Shown here: positions 55,321 through 64,000 of the stretch, piece after piece
Position numbering within the stretch: position 1 is the first letter of the stretch
Layout: every line of letters starts with the position of its first letter
Assembly (NCBI RefSeq): GCF_017303155.1
Contig: NZ_JAEKJR010000002.1
Location: forward strand, 124,001 to 188,000
Reading direction: 5' to 3'
Length of the DNA stretch: 64,000 bases
Source of the DNA: Microbulbifer salipaludis
GTDB taxonomy: Bacteria; Pseudomonadota; Gammaproteobacteria; Pseudomonadales; Cellvibrionaceae
The notes under the pieces: model-generated
Told to the model about the DNA's origin: nothing
The model's database searches: none
The model's input: only the letters and a program-made list of their open reading frames with translations
Made by a program: the position numbers and the translations under genes

Positions 55321-58300
55321 TTGAAAGATTTGTTAAACCTGGTGAAAGCCCAGGATCAGCTGGAAGAATTTGACGCTATCCGCATCGGTCTGGCATCGCC
55401 GGAGATGATCCGTTCCTGGTCCTACGGCGAAGTGAAAAAGCCGGAGACCATCAACTACCGTACCTTCAAGCCGGAGCGCGAAGGCCTGTTCTGTGCCAAG
55501 ATCTTTGGCCCGGTGAAGGACTACGAGTGCCTGTGCGGTAAGTACAAGCGCATGAAGCACCGCGGCATTATCTGTGAGAAGTGCGGTGTAGAAGTGACCA
55601 AGGCCAAGGTGCGCCGTGAGCGCATGGGCCACATTGAGCTGGCGAGCCCGGTTGCGCACATTTGGTTCCTGAAGTCCCTGCCGTCCCGTATCGGCCTGCT
55701 GCTGGACATGACCCTGCGTGATATCGAGCGCGTGCTGTACTTCGAATCCTACGTAGTGACCGACCCGGGTATGACGACTCTGGAGCGCGGTCAGCTGCTG
55801 AACGATGAGCAGTACTTCGAAGCGATGGAAGAGTTCGCCGATGAGTTCGAAGCCAAGATGGGTGCCGAAGCCATCCAGGAGCTGATGAACGACATCGAGC
55901 TGCCGTCCGAAATCCAGCGCCTGCGCGAAGAGATTCCGGCAACCAACTCCGAGACCAAGATCAAGAAGCTGTCCAAGCGCCTGAAGCTGCTGGAAGCCTT
56001 CTACAAATCCGGCAACAAGCCGGAGTGGATGATCATGCAGGCACTGCCGGTTCTGCCGCCGGATCTGCGTCCCTTGGTACCGCTGGACGGTGGCCGCTTT
56101 GCGACCTCCGACCTGAACGACCTGTACCGTCGGGTGATCAACCGTAACAACCGTTTGAAGCGCCTGCTCGAGCTGAATGCGCCGGACATCATTGTGCGCA
56201 ACGAAAAGCGCATGCTGCAGGAATCGGTTGACGCACTGCTGGATAACGGCCGTCGCGGCCGCGCCATTACCGGCTCCAACAAGCGCCCGCTGAAATCCCT
56301 GGCCGACATGATCAAGGGTAAGCAGGGTCGTTTCCGTCAGAACCTGCTGGGTAAGCGTGTCGATTACTCCGGTCGTTCCGTGATCGTGGTTGGTCCGACC
56401 CTGCGTCTGCACCAGTGTGGTCTGCCCAAGAAAATGGCCCTCGAGCTGTTCAAGCCGTTCATTTTCGGCAAGCTGGAAGCCCGCGGCCTGGCCACCACCA
56501 TCAAAGCCGCCAAGAAAATGGTCGAGCGTGAAGAAGCGGTGGTGTGGGATATCCTCGACGAAGTGATTCGCGAGCACCCGGTACTGCTGAACCGCGCCCC
56601 GACCCTGCACCGTCTGGGTATCCAGGCGTTTGAGCCGGTGCTGATTGAAGGTAAGGCCATCCAGCTGCACCCGCTGGTGTGTGCGGCGTACAACGCCGAC
56701 TTCGACGGTGACCAGATGGCGGTACACGTACCGCTGACCATCGAAGCGCAGCTGGAATCCCGCGCGCTGATGATGTCCACCAACAACATCCTGTCTCCCG
56801 CCAACGGTGAGCCGATCATCGTACCTTCCCAGGACGTGGTACTGGGTCTGTACTGGATGACCCGCGAGCGTGTGAACGATAAAGGCGAAGGCATGTTCTT
56901 CTCCGATATCAAGGAAGTGAGTCGCGCCTTCTATGCCAAGCAGGTAGGTCTGCAGGCGAAGATCAAGGTGCGTATCGACGAAGTGTCCATCGGTGAAGAT
57001 GGCGAGAAGCAGGTGACTCGTACCATCTACGACACCACTGTCGGTCGTGCGCTGCTGTGGAACATCGTGCCTGAAGGCCTGCCCTTCGAGTACGTGAACC
57101 AGCCGATGAAGAAGAAGTCGATTTCTCGTGTGCTGAACGAGTGCTACCGCAAGGTGGGCCTGAAGGCGACCGTGATCTTCGCGGACCAGCTGATGTACAC
57201 CGGTTTCGATTTCTCCACCAAGTCTGGTTCTTCCATTGGTGTGAACGACTTCGAGATCCCGGCGGCCAAGGCCGACCTGATCGCTTCCGCGGAAGAGGAA
57301 GTGAAAGAGATCGAGACCCAGTTTGCCTCCGGTCTGGTGACCGCGGGTGAGAAATACAACAAGGTCATCGACGTTTGGTCTCGTACCAACGATAAGGTGA
57401 CCCAGGCGATGATGGCGGGCATCAAGAAAGAGCCGGTCATCGATCGTGACGGTAAAGAGACCGAGCAGGACTCCTTCAACTCCGTCTACATGTACGCGGA
57501 TTCCGGTGCGCGTGGTTCTGAGGCGCAGATTCGTCAGCTGGCCGGTATGCGTGGCCTGATGGCGCGTCCGGATGGCTCCATTATCGAGAACGCCATTACC
57601 GCGAACTTCCGTGAAGGTCTGAGCGTACTGCAGTACTTCATCTCGACCCACGGTGCGCGTAAAGGTCTGGCGGATACCGCACTGAAAACCGCCAACTCCG
57701 GTTACCTGACCCGTCGTCTGGTAGACGTGGCGCAGGACGTGGTGATCACAGAAATCGACTGTGGCACCGACGACGGCCTGACCATGGCGCCGGTGATCGA
57801 GGGCGGTGACGTGATCGAATCCCTGGGTGACCGTATCCTGGGTCGTGTAGTGGCCCGTGACGTCATCAAGCCTGGCAGCGACGAAATCGCGGTGCCCGCA
57901 GGCACCATGATCGACGAAGCCTGGGTAGAGCGCATCGAAGGCATGGGTATCGACGAAGTGATCGTACGCTCGCCGATCTCCTGTGAAACGGCGCACGGTA
58001 TCTGTGCCCAGTGTTACGGCCGTGACCTGGCCCGTGGCCACCGCGCTAACCCCGGTGAGTCCGTGGGTGTTGTGGCGGCGCAGTCCATTGGTGAGCCGGG
58101 CACCCAGCTGACCATGCGTACCTTCCACATCGGTGGTGCGGCGAGCCGTGCTTCTGCCGCCGACAGCATTCAGGTGAAACAGCCGGGTACTGTTCGACTG
58201 CACAACCTGAAGACGGTTAAAACCGAGGGCGGCAACCTGGTAGCGGTGTCCCGTTCCGGTGAGCTGGCGGTAGCCGACCCCGCGGGCCGTGAGCGCGAGC

Positions 58301-59550
58301 GCTACAAGCTGCCTTACGGTGCGGTGATTACTGTCGATGAAGGTTCGACCATCGACGGCGGCCAGATCGTGGCCAAGTGGGATCCGCACACCCACCCGAT
58401 CATTACCGAAGTTGCCGGTTGGGTGAAACTGTCCGGTATGGAAGATGGCCTGTCTATTCGCAAGCAGACCGACGAAATCACCGGCCTGTCTTCCATTGAG
58501 GTGATCGACCCGGCTGAGCGTCCGGCGGCGGGTAAAGACCTGCGTCCGGCGGTGACCCTGGTGGATGAAAATGGTGAAGAGCTGACCCTGGTCAACTCCA
58601 ACGCACCGGCGCACTACGCGCTGCCGCCGCGCGCGATCCTCAGTCTGAAGGATGGCGACAAGGTGAACGTGGGTGACATCGTTGCACGTATTCCGCAGGA
58701 ATCCGGCGGTACCAAGGACATCACCGGTGGTCTGCCGCGTGTTGCCGACCTGTTTGAAGCGCGTAAGCCGAAAGAACCGTCCATCCTGGCGGAGATCTCC
58801 GGTACCGTTTCCTTCGGTAAAGAGACCAAAGGCAAGGTACGCCTGCAGATCACCCCGAAAGACGGCAAGCCGCTGGCCAATGGCAAGGATCATTACGAAG
58901 TGCTGATTCCGAAACACCGCCAGCTGACCGTGTTCGAAGGTGAAACCGTAGAGAAGGGTGAGGTCATCTCTGACGGCCCGTCCAACCCGCACGACATCCT
59001 GCGCCTGAAAGGCGTGGAAGAGCTGGCGCGCTACATCACCAACGAGATCCAGGAGGTTTACCGCCTCCAGGGTGTAGGCATCAACGATAAGCACATCGAG
59101 ACCATCGTGCGTCAGATGCTGCGTAAAGTTGAAATCCTGGAGATGGGTGACTCTGAGTTCATCAAGGGTGACCAGGTGGAATACCAGCGCGTCGTGGAAG
59201 AGAACGAGCGCCTGCGTGCCGAAGGCAAGCAGCCGGCTCAGTTCGAGCGTCTGCTGCTGGGTATCACCAAGGCGTCTCTGGCGACCGAGTCCTTCCTGTC
59301 CGCGGCCTCCTTCCAGGAGACCACCCGTGTACTGACCGAAGCGGCGGTAACCGGCAAGGAAGACAGCCTGCGCGGCCTGAAGGAAAACGTGGTCGTTGGC
59401 CGCCTGATCCCGGCCGGTACCGGCCTGGCCTACCATGCCGAGCGCAAGCGCAGACGCACCCAGCAGTTGACCCAGGGCTATGCCGAAGGTCCTTCTGCAG
59501 AAGAGGTGGAAGCGGCGCTGACCGAAGCCCTGAAATCTTCCGGGGACTGA
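55321..59550 (+). CDS. rpoC: RNA polymerase beta' subunit
   Basis: A 1409-residue subunit. The N-terminal zinc ribbon ligands are C70, C72, C85 and C88. The lid/rudder region is intact. The active-site magnesium motif [12 protein letters not shown] has D460, D462 and D464. The C-terminal zinc site is visible as [20 protein letters not shown]. The trigger loop follows ([17 protein letters not shown]). The start is TTG at 55321 with AGGAAAGG upstream, in line with [11 protein letters not shown] starts of homologues. It is followed by 262 bp holding the str promoter, with no strong terminator visible directly behind it. Confidence 0.99.
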   Translation: MKDLLNLVKAQDQLEEFDAIRIGLASPEMIRSWSYGEVKKPETINYRTFKPEREGLFCAKIFGPVKDYECLCGKYKRMKHRGIICEKCGVEVTKAKVRRERMGHIELASPVAHIWFLKSLPSRIGLLLDMTLRDIERVLYFESYVVTDPGMTTLERGQLLNDEQYFEAMEEFADEFEAKMGAEAIQELMNDIELPSEIQRLREEIPATNSETKIKKLSKRLKLLEAFYKSGNKPEWMIMQALPVLPPDLRPLVPLDGGRFATSDLNDLYRRVINRNNRLKRLLELNAPDIIVRNEKRMLQESVDALLDNGRRGRAITGSNKRPLKSLADMIKGKQGRFRQNLLGKRVDYSGRSVIVVGPTLRLHQCGLPKKMALELFKPFIFGKLEARGLATTIKAAKKMVEREEAVVWDILDEVIREHPVLLNRAPTLHRLGIQAFEPVLIEGKAIQLHPLVCAAYNADFDGDQMAVHVPLTIEAQLESRALMMSTNNILSPANGEPIIVPSQDVVLGLYWMTRERVNDKGEGMFFSDIKEVSRAFYAKQVGLQAKIKVRIDEVSIGEDGEKQVTRTIYDTTVGRALLWNIVPEGLPFEYVNQPMKKKSISRVLNECYRKVGLKATVIFADQLMYTGFDFSTKSGSSIGVNDFEIPAAKADLIASAEEEVKEIETQFASGLVTAGEKYNKVIDVWSRTNDKVTQAMMAGIKKEPVIDRDGKETEQDSFNSVYMYADSGARGSEAQIRQLAGMRGLMARPDGSIIENAITANFREGLSVLQYFISTHGARKGLADTALKTANSGYLTRRLVDVAQDVVITEIDCGTDDGLTMAPVIEGGDVIESLGDRILGRVVARDVIKPGSDEIAVPAGTMIDEAWVERIEGMGIDEVIVRSPISCETAHGICAQCYGRDLARGHRANPGESVGVVAAQSIGEPGTQLTMRTFHIGGAASRASAADSIQVKQPGTVRLHNLKTVKTEGGNLVAVSRSGELAVADPAGRERERYKLPYGAVITVDEGSTIDGGQIVAKWDPHTHPIITEVAGWVKLSGMEDGLSIRKQTDEITGLSSIEVIDPAERPAAGKDLRPAVTLVDENGEELTLVNSNAPAHYALPPRAILSLKDGDKVNVGDIVARIPQESGGTKDITGGLPRVADLFEARKPKEPSILAEISGTVSFGKETKGKVRLQITPKDGKPLANGKDHYEVLIPKHRQLTVFEGETVEKGEVISDGPSNPHDILRLKGVEELARYITNEIQEVYRLQGVGINDKHIETIVRQMLRKVEILEMGDSEFIKGDQVEYQRVVEENERLRAEGKQPAQFERLLLGITKASLATESFLSAASFQETTRVLTEAAVTGKEDSLRGLKENVVVGRLIPAGTGLAYHAERKRRRTQQLTQGYAEGPSAEEVEAALTEALKSSGD

Positions 59551-59662
59551 GGTCGAAGCGACGGAGTAGTCTGACCAGAGGTTTCTGCTCGTGAAAGAGG
59601 GATCTTTGGCCTGTTCCGCATCGCAATTGCCTGTCGAGGTGAGTATTTACTTCGGCAGGTGA

Positions 59663-59691
59663 TTGACTCGGGGTTGCCGCGCTTATAGAAT
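59663..59691 (+). promoter_or_regulatory. str operon promoter
   Basis: TTGACT (59663-59668), a 17-nt spacer, TAGAAT (59686-59691) and a GC-rich discriminator GCGGCCCCC. It is a strong, stringent-control type promoter about 120 bp before rpsL. Confidence 0.8.
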
Positions 59692-59762
59692 GCGGCCCCC
59701 GCTAATGGGGTGCGATTGTCCGCTGATCCTCGGATCGGTCGGATGTCGCGCACTGACGATAG

Positions 59763-59799
59763 GCCCTCACTGCTGTCAAGGTGGGGGCGTTTTATTTTT
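59763..59799 (+). terminator. Attenuator-like hairpin in the rpsL leader
   Basis: Stem GCCCTCAC / GTGGGGGC (59763-59770 and 59781-59788, one G-T pair) followed by GTTTTATTTTT. It lies downstream of the str promoter and ends one base before the GGAG ribosome-binding site of rpsL, so it can end transcripts before the first gene. Confidence 0.6.
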
Positions 59800-59812
59800 G
59801 GAGTGATTTTTA

Positions 59813-60187
59813 ATGGCAACGATCAACCAGTTGGTTCGTAAGCCGAGAAAACGCAAAGTTGAAAAAAGCGACGTGCCTGCACTGCAAGCTAGCCCGCAGC
59901 GTCGTGGAGTTTGTACTCGCGTGTATACCACTACACCGAAGAAGCCGAACTCTGCACTGCGTAAAGTTTGTCGTGTGCGCCTGACCAACGGCTACGAAGT
60001 AACTTCGTACATCGGCGGTGAAGGCCACAACCTGCAGGAGCACAGCGTGGTGCTGATTCGCGGCGGTCGTGTAAAAGACCTGCCGGGTGTGCGCTACCAC
60101 ACTGTACGCGGTGCACTTGACTGTGCCGGCGTAAACGATCGCAAGCAGGGCCGTTCCAAGTACGGCGCCAAGCGTCCTAAGGCTTAA
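59813..60187 (+). CDS. rpsL: 30S ribosomal protein S12
   Basis: A 124-residue decoding-centre protein, nearly identical to the E. coli protein. K43 in [13 protein letters not shown] and the [10 protein letters not shown] loop are wild type, predicting streptomycin sensitivity. ATG at 59813 has GGAG 9 nt upstream. It is the first gene of the str operon. Confidence 0.98.
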   Translation: MATINQLVRKPRKRKVEKSDVPALQASPQRRGVCTRVYTTTPKKPNSALRKVCRVRLTNGYEVTSYIGGEGHNLQEHSVVLIRGGRVKDLPGVRYHTVRGALDCAGVNDRKQGRSKYGAKRPKA

Positions 60188-60317
60188 TAGCTCTTAAGAC
60201 AACATTGCGTTTCGGTTTAACGAATAACCGGAGTAAGGCTGAGCTCGCCGAGTTGTATTTACTATTTGTTAGTTAGTGCGGCGGCATCTCAGAGTAACCC
60301 TGAAGAGAGGCAATCCC

Positions 60318-60788
60318 ATGCCAAGAAGACGAGTAGTCGCCAAGCGCGAAGTGCTGCCCGATCCCAAGTTCGGGAACGTGACCCTGGCCAAGTTCATGAA
60401 CCATGTCATGATCTCTGGTAAGAAGTCCGTGGCAGAGAGCATCGTATATGGTGCACTGGATCTGGTTTCAGAAAAACTGAACAAAGATCCGATTGAGGTT
60501 TTTGAAGAGTCCCTGGAAAACATCGCCCCGATGGTGGAAGTAAAATCCCGTCGTGTTGGTGGTGCTACCTACCAGGTGCCGGTAGAAGTGCGTCCCGCAC
60601 GTCGTACCGCGCTGGCAATGCGCTGGCTGGTAGATTTCTCCCGTAAGCGCGGCGAGAAGTCCATGGCCCAGCGCCTGGCCAATGAAATGATCGACGCAGC
60701 CCAGAACAAGGGTGGCGCGGTCAAGAAGCGTGAAGACGTGCACCGTATGGCGGAAGCCAACAAAGCGTTCTCTCACTATCGTTTCTAA
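60318..60788 (+). CDS. rpsG: 30S ribosomal protein S7
   Basis: A 156-residue head protein that nucleates 16S rRNA 3' domain assembly and represses the str operon in E. coli. It begins [18 protein letters not shown] and ends [10 protein letters not shown], the usual form. ATG at 60318 is chosen (GAGAGG upstream). The frame stays open to 60276 but homologues start at MPRR. The 130-bp gap to rpsL is longer than typical and could hold the S7 feedback site. Confidence 0.98.
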   Translation: MPRRRVVAKREVLPDPKFGNVTLAKFMNHVMISGKKSVAESIVYGALDLVSEKLNKDPIEVFEESLENIAPMVEVKSRRVGGATYQVPVEVRPARRTALAMRWLVDFSRKRGEKSMAQRLANEMIDAAQNKGGAVKKREDVHRMAEANKAFSHYRF

Positions 60789-60839
60789 GATAGTGACGCT
60801 TCTAAGTCTGATGATTATTTCCATCGGAAAATAAAATCG

Positions 60840-60877
60840 AAAGGCAGCAAGGAAGGTAAAACTCCGCGCTGCCTTTT
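60840..60877 (+). terminator. Hairpin between rpsG and fusA
   Basis: A 9-bp stem AAAGGCAGC / GCTGCCTTT (60840-60848 and 60868-60876) with a 19-nt loop and only one more T. It is a weak terminator or processing signal within the operon. Confidence 0.4.
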
Positions 60878-60900
60878 GCCGTTATATCGAGGATACAACT

Positions 60901-63009
60901 GTGGCACGTAAAACGCCTATCGAACGCTATCGCAATATCGGTATCTGCGCCCACGTAGACGCCGGTAAAACCACGACTACCGAGCGCGTACTCTTCTACA
61001 CCGGTCTGTCCCACAAAATTGGTGAGGTGCACGAAGGCGCAGCCACCATGGACTGGATGGAGCAGGAGCAGGAGCGTGGTATTACCATCACTTCCGCAGC
61101 AACCACCTGTTTCTGGGCTGGTATGCAGCAGCAGTTCCCGCAGCACCGCGTAAACATTATCGACACTCCCGGACACGTTGACTTCACCATTGAAGTAGAG
61201 CGCTCCCTGCGTGTACTGGACGGCGCCGTCGTCGTTCTGTGTGGCTCTTCCGGTGTGCAGCCGCAGACCGAAACTGTATGGCGTCAGGCCAACAAGTACG
61301 AAGTGCCGCGCATGGTATTCGTCAACAAAATGGACCGCGCCGGTGCAGACTTCCGCAAGGTAGTCGGCCAGCTGAAGACCCGCCTGAATGCGAACGCGGT
61401 TCCGCTGCAGATGACCATTGGCTCCGAAGACGAGTTCAAGGGTGTGGTCGACCTGGTCAAGATGAAGGCCATCCTGTGGAACGAAGAAGACATGGGTATG
61501 ACCTTCGACTACGCCGACATCCCGGCTGACATGCAGGACGAGTGCGAAGAAATGCGCGAGTTCCTGGTGGAAGCTGCGGCGGAAGCGACCGAAGAGCTGA
61601 TGGAAAAATACCTTGAAGAAGGTGAGCTGACCGAAGAAGAGATCAAGTCAGCCATCCGTCAGCGTACCCTGGCCAACGAAATCGTACCGGTTCTGGGCGG
61701 CTCTGCGTTCAAGAACAAGGGCGTACAGGCCATGCTGGACGCGGTTATCGAATACCTGCCGGCGCCGACCGAAGTTAAGGCGATCGAAGGTACTCTGCTG
61801 GACAAGGCTGAGACCGTTGAGACCCGTGAAGCGGATGACAATGCGCCGTTTGCTGCGCTGGCGTTCAAGATCGCAACCGACCCCTTCGTTGGTACCCTGA
61901 CCTTCTTCCGTGTGTACTCCGGTAAGCTGGAAAGCGGCACCGCGGTGTACAACTCCGTGAAGGAGAAGAAAGAGCGTGTCGGCCGTATGGTGCAGATGCA
62001 CTCCAATGATCGTAAAGAGATCAAGGAAGTGCTGGCGGGTGACATCGCGGCAGCGATTGGCCTGAAAGATGTGACTACTGGTGACACCCTGTGTGCCGAA
62101 GACGCGAAAATCGTTCTCGAGCGCATGGAATTCCCTGAGCCGGTAATCTCCGTAGCGGTAGAGCCGAAGTCCAAGCCGGACCAGGAAAAAATGGGTATCG
62201 CTCTGGGCAAGCTGGCTCAGGAAGACCCCTCTTTCCGTGTGAAGACCGACGAAGAGACCGGCCAGACCATCATCTCCGGTATGGGCGAGCTGCACCTGGA
62301 CATCATCGTTGACCGCATGCGTCGTGAATTCAACGTTGAAGCCAACATCGGTAAGCCGCAGGTGGCCTATCGTGAAACTATCCGCAACACCTCTGAGATC
62401 GAAGGCAAGTTCGTTCGTCAGTCCGGTGGTCGCGGTCAGTACGGTCACGTATGGGTCAAGTTCGAGCCGGCGGAAGACGAGTCTGGTGAAGGCCTGGTCT
62501 TCGAAAACGCGATCGTGGGTGGTGTGGTTCCGAAGGAATACATCCCGGCGGTACAGAAAGGTATCGAGGAGCAGATGCAGAACGGTGTTCTGGCTGGCTA
62601 CCCGCTGCTGGGCCTGAAGGCTACCCTGTACGACGGCTCCTTCCACGATGTGGACTCCAACGAAATGGCGTTCAAGATCGCAGGCTCCATGGCGACCAAG
62701 AAGCTGGCAGATGTTGGCGGTGCAGTACTGCTCGAGCCGATGATGAAAGTGGAAGTGGTTACCCCGGAAGAGAACATGGGTGACGTGGTTGGCGACCTGA
62801 ACCGTCGTCGCGGTCTGATCCAGGGTATGGACGACAGTGCCTCCGGCAAGATCGTTAATGCTGAGGTGCCGCTGGCGGAAATGTTTGGTTACGCTACCGA
62901 CCTGCGTTCTGCAACCCAGGGCCGTGCTACCTACACCATGGAATTCCTGAAGTACGCCGAAGCGCCGAAAAACGTCGCTGACGAAATTATCGCGAAAAAC
63001 AAGGGTTAA
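60901..63009 (+). CDS. fusA: Elongation factor G
   Basis: A 702-residue translocation GTPase. G motifs: [13 protein letters not shown] (near residue 17), [20 protein letters not shown] and [10 protein letters not shown]. Domains II-V are complete ([18 protein letters not shown] in domain III, GATYTMEF-type end). The start is GTG at 60901 with GAGG upstream. It is the fourth-from-last landmark of the str operon and is followed after 34 bp by tuf. Confidence 0.98.
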   Translation: MARKTPIERYRNIGICAHVDAGKTTTTERVLFYTGLSHKIGEVHEGAATMDWMEQEQERGITITSAATTCFWAGMQQQFPQHRVNIIDTPGHVDFTIEVERSLRVLDGAVVVLCGSSGVQPQTETVWRQANKYEVPRMVFVNKMDRAGADFRKVVGQLKTRLNANAVPLQMTIGSEDEFKGVVDLVKMKAILWNEEDMGMTFDYADIPADMQDECEEMREFLVEAAAEATEELMEKYLEEGELTEEEIKSAIRQRTLANEIVPVLGGSAFKNKGVQAMLDAVIEYLPAPTEVKAIEGTLLDKAETVETREADDNAPFAALAFKIATDPFVGTLTFFRVYSGKLESGTAVYNSVKEKKERVGRMVQMHSNDRKEIKEVLAGDIAAAIGLKDVTTGDTLCAEDAKIVLERMEFPEPVISVAVEPKSKPDQEKMGIALGKLAQEDPSFRVKTDEETGQTIISGMGELHLDIIVDRMRREFNVEANIGKPQVAYRETIRNTSEIEGKFVRQSGGRGQYGHVWVKFEPAEDESGEGLVFENAIVGGVVPKEYIPAVQKGIEEQMQNGVLAGYPLLGLKATLYDGSFHDVDSNEMAFKIAGSMATKKLADVGGAVLLEPMMKVEVVTPEENMGDVVGDLNRRRGLIQGMDDSASGKIVNAEVPLAEMFGYATDLRSATQGRATYTMEFLKYAEAPKNVADEIIAKNKG

Positions 63010-63043
63010 TTTCCTTATTTCTTTTAGCTAGAGGATATTGAAA

Positions 63044-64000
63044 ATGGGAAAAGAAAAGTTTGAACGTTCCAAGCCCCACGTAAACGTGGGCACCATCGGT
63101 CACGTTGACCACGGTAAAACCACCCTGACCGCTGCGCTGACTCGCGTATGTTCTGAAGTATGGGGCGGCGCTGCCGTTGCCTTCGACGGCATCGACAACG
63201 CTCCGGAAGAGCGTGAGCGTGGTATCACCATCGCGACCTCTCACGTGGAATACGAGTCCCCGACCCGTCACTACGCACACGTAGACTGCCCGGGACACGC
63301 CGACTACGTGAAGAACATGATCACCGGTGCTGCTCAGATGGACGGCGCTATCCTGGTATGTGGCGCGACCGACGGTCCTATGCCGCAGACTCGCGAGCAC
63401 ATCCTGCTGTCTCGCCAGGTAGGTGTACCGTACATCGTGGTATTCCTGAACAAGGCTGACCTGCTGGCAGAAGACTGTGGCGGCGTAGGCTCTGAAGAAT
63501 ACACCGAGATGCTGGAACTGGTTGAAATGGAGCTGCGCGAGCTGCTCGACCAGTACGAGTTCCCGGGTGACGACACTCCGATTATCGCTGGTTCTGCCCT
63601 GATGGCCCTGAACGGCGAAGACGACAACGAGCTGGGCACCTCTGCGGTTAAGAAGCTGGTAGAGACCCTGGACGAGTACATCCCGGAGCCGGAGCGTGCA
63701 ATCGATCAGCCGTTCCTGATGCCGATCGAAGACGTATTCTCCATCTCTGGTCGCGGTACCGTAGTAACCGGCCGTGTAGAGCGTGGCATCATCAATACTG
63801 GCGACGAAATCGAAATCGTTGGTATCAAAGAGACCACCAAGACCACCTGTACCGGTGTTGAAATGTTCCGCAAGCTGCTGGACGAAGGCCGTGCTGGTGA
63901 GAACATCGGTGCGCTGCTGCGTGGCACCAAGCGTGACGAAGTTGAGCGTGGTCAGGTTCTGGCGAAGCCGGGCTCCATCACCCCGCACACCAAGTTCGAA
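63044..64000 (+). CDS. tuf: Elongation factor Tu, copy 2 (cut by window edge)
   Basis: The first 319 codons of a second tuf gene, running off the window. The visible protein is identical to copy 1 in the stretches compared, and the DNA differs at only a handful of synonymous third positions (for example in the codons for the first G of FDGID and in YAHV). ATG at 63044 has GAGG about 9 nt upstream. It is the tufA position of the str operon, after fusA. A spare copy kept identical by gene conversion is the usual explanation. Confidence 0.97.
   Translation, partial: MGKEKFERSKPHVNVGTIGHVDHGKTTLTAALTRVCSEVWGGAAVAFDGIDNAPEERERGITIATSHVEYESPTRHYAHVDCPGHADYVKNMITGAAQMDGAILVCGATDGPMPQTREHILLSRQVGVPYIVVFLNKADLLAEDCGGVGSEEYTEMLELVEMELRELLDQYEFPGDDTPIIAGSALMALNGEDDNELGTSAVKKLVETLDEYIPEPERAIDQPFLMPIEDVFSISGRGTVVTGRVERGIINTGDEIEIVGIKETTKTTCTGVEMFRKLLDEGRAGENIGALLRGTKRDEVERGQVLAKPGSITPHTKFE

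Noticed and set aside
55333..59436. A 1367-codon open frame on the minus strand across rpoC
   Set aside because: Same reason: a shadow of rpoC created by codon bias, without ribosome-binding site or recognisable motifs.

Overview
The window reads as a piece of a GC-rich marine gammaproteobacterial chromosome, most like Microbulbifer and its relatives (Cellvibrionales). This placement is an inference. It rests on the order tRNA-Thr/Tyr/Gly/Thr-tuf-tRNA-Trp-secE-nusG-rplKAJL-rpoBC-rpsLG-fusA-tuf, on the many TonB-dependent receptors, on aceK, msrPQ and ppk/ppx, and on an intergenic palindromic repeat type that I associate with such genomes. There is no phage, transposase, integrase or CRISPR array. 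The window is core chromosome with a few accessory genes.

Region 1 (1-5007, minus strand) holds a cut-off TonB-dependent receptor, a type II NADH dehydrogenase, and a flavin-oxidoreductase/SelD-like fusion whose SelD half has lost most catalytic residues. Region 2 (5271-16682) holds a 1827-residue AsmA/DUF748-type protein with twelve regularly spaced cysteine pairs, an aconitase, the fetAB-type ABC pair and parC. Region 3 (16762-25936) holds a DUF2147 protein, SelO, the divergent ppx/ppk1 polyphosphate pair, a lipoprotein, AceK, a MarC protein and a tiny membrane protein. Region 4 (26323-35938) holds msrPQ (periplasmic methionine sulfoxide repair), then a phosphorus-scavenging block of PhoX phosphatase, a divergent TonB-dependent receptor and a beta-propeller phytase, then an aldo/keto reductase preceded by a terminator-like hairpin.

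Region 5 (35939-36319) is non-coding. It holds two copies of a nested stem-loop element with conserved architecture and conserved TCCC loops but entirely different stem sequences. Each copy lies downstream of one of two convergent genes, in the same sense relative to its gene. This is the most unusual signal in the window.

Region 6 (36320-44905) holds an unrecognised protein on the minus strand. A tightly packed plus-strand run follows: secreted alpha/beta hydrolase, NatAB-like ABC exporter, alanine racemase, BirA, type III pantothenate kinase and a SPOR-domain protein. Region 7 (45053-64000) is the tRNA/tuf/secE-nusG/ribosomal/RNA polymerase/str block, ending inside a second tuf copy that is nearly identical to the first.

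The visible regulation is consistent with growth control: stable-RNA-type promoters with GC-rich discriminators before tRNA-Thr, tRNA-Trp and rpsL, an L10 autoregulatory leader before rplJ, and hairpins between rplL and rpoB and just before rpsL. No database search was possible. Family assignments come from recognised motifs, and start codons were chosen by ribosome-binding sites and known N-termini.
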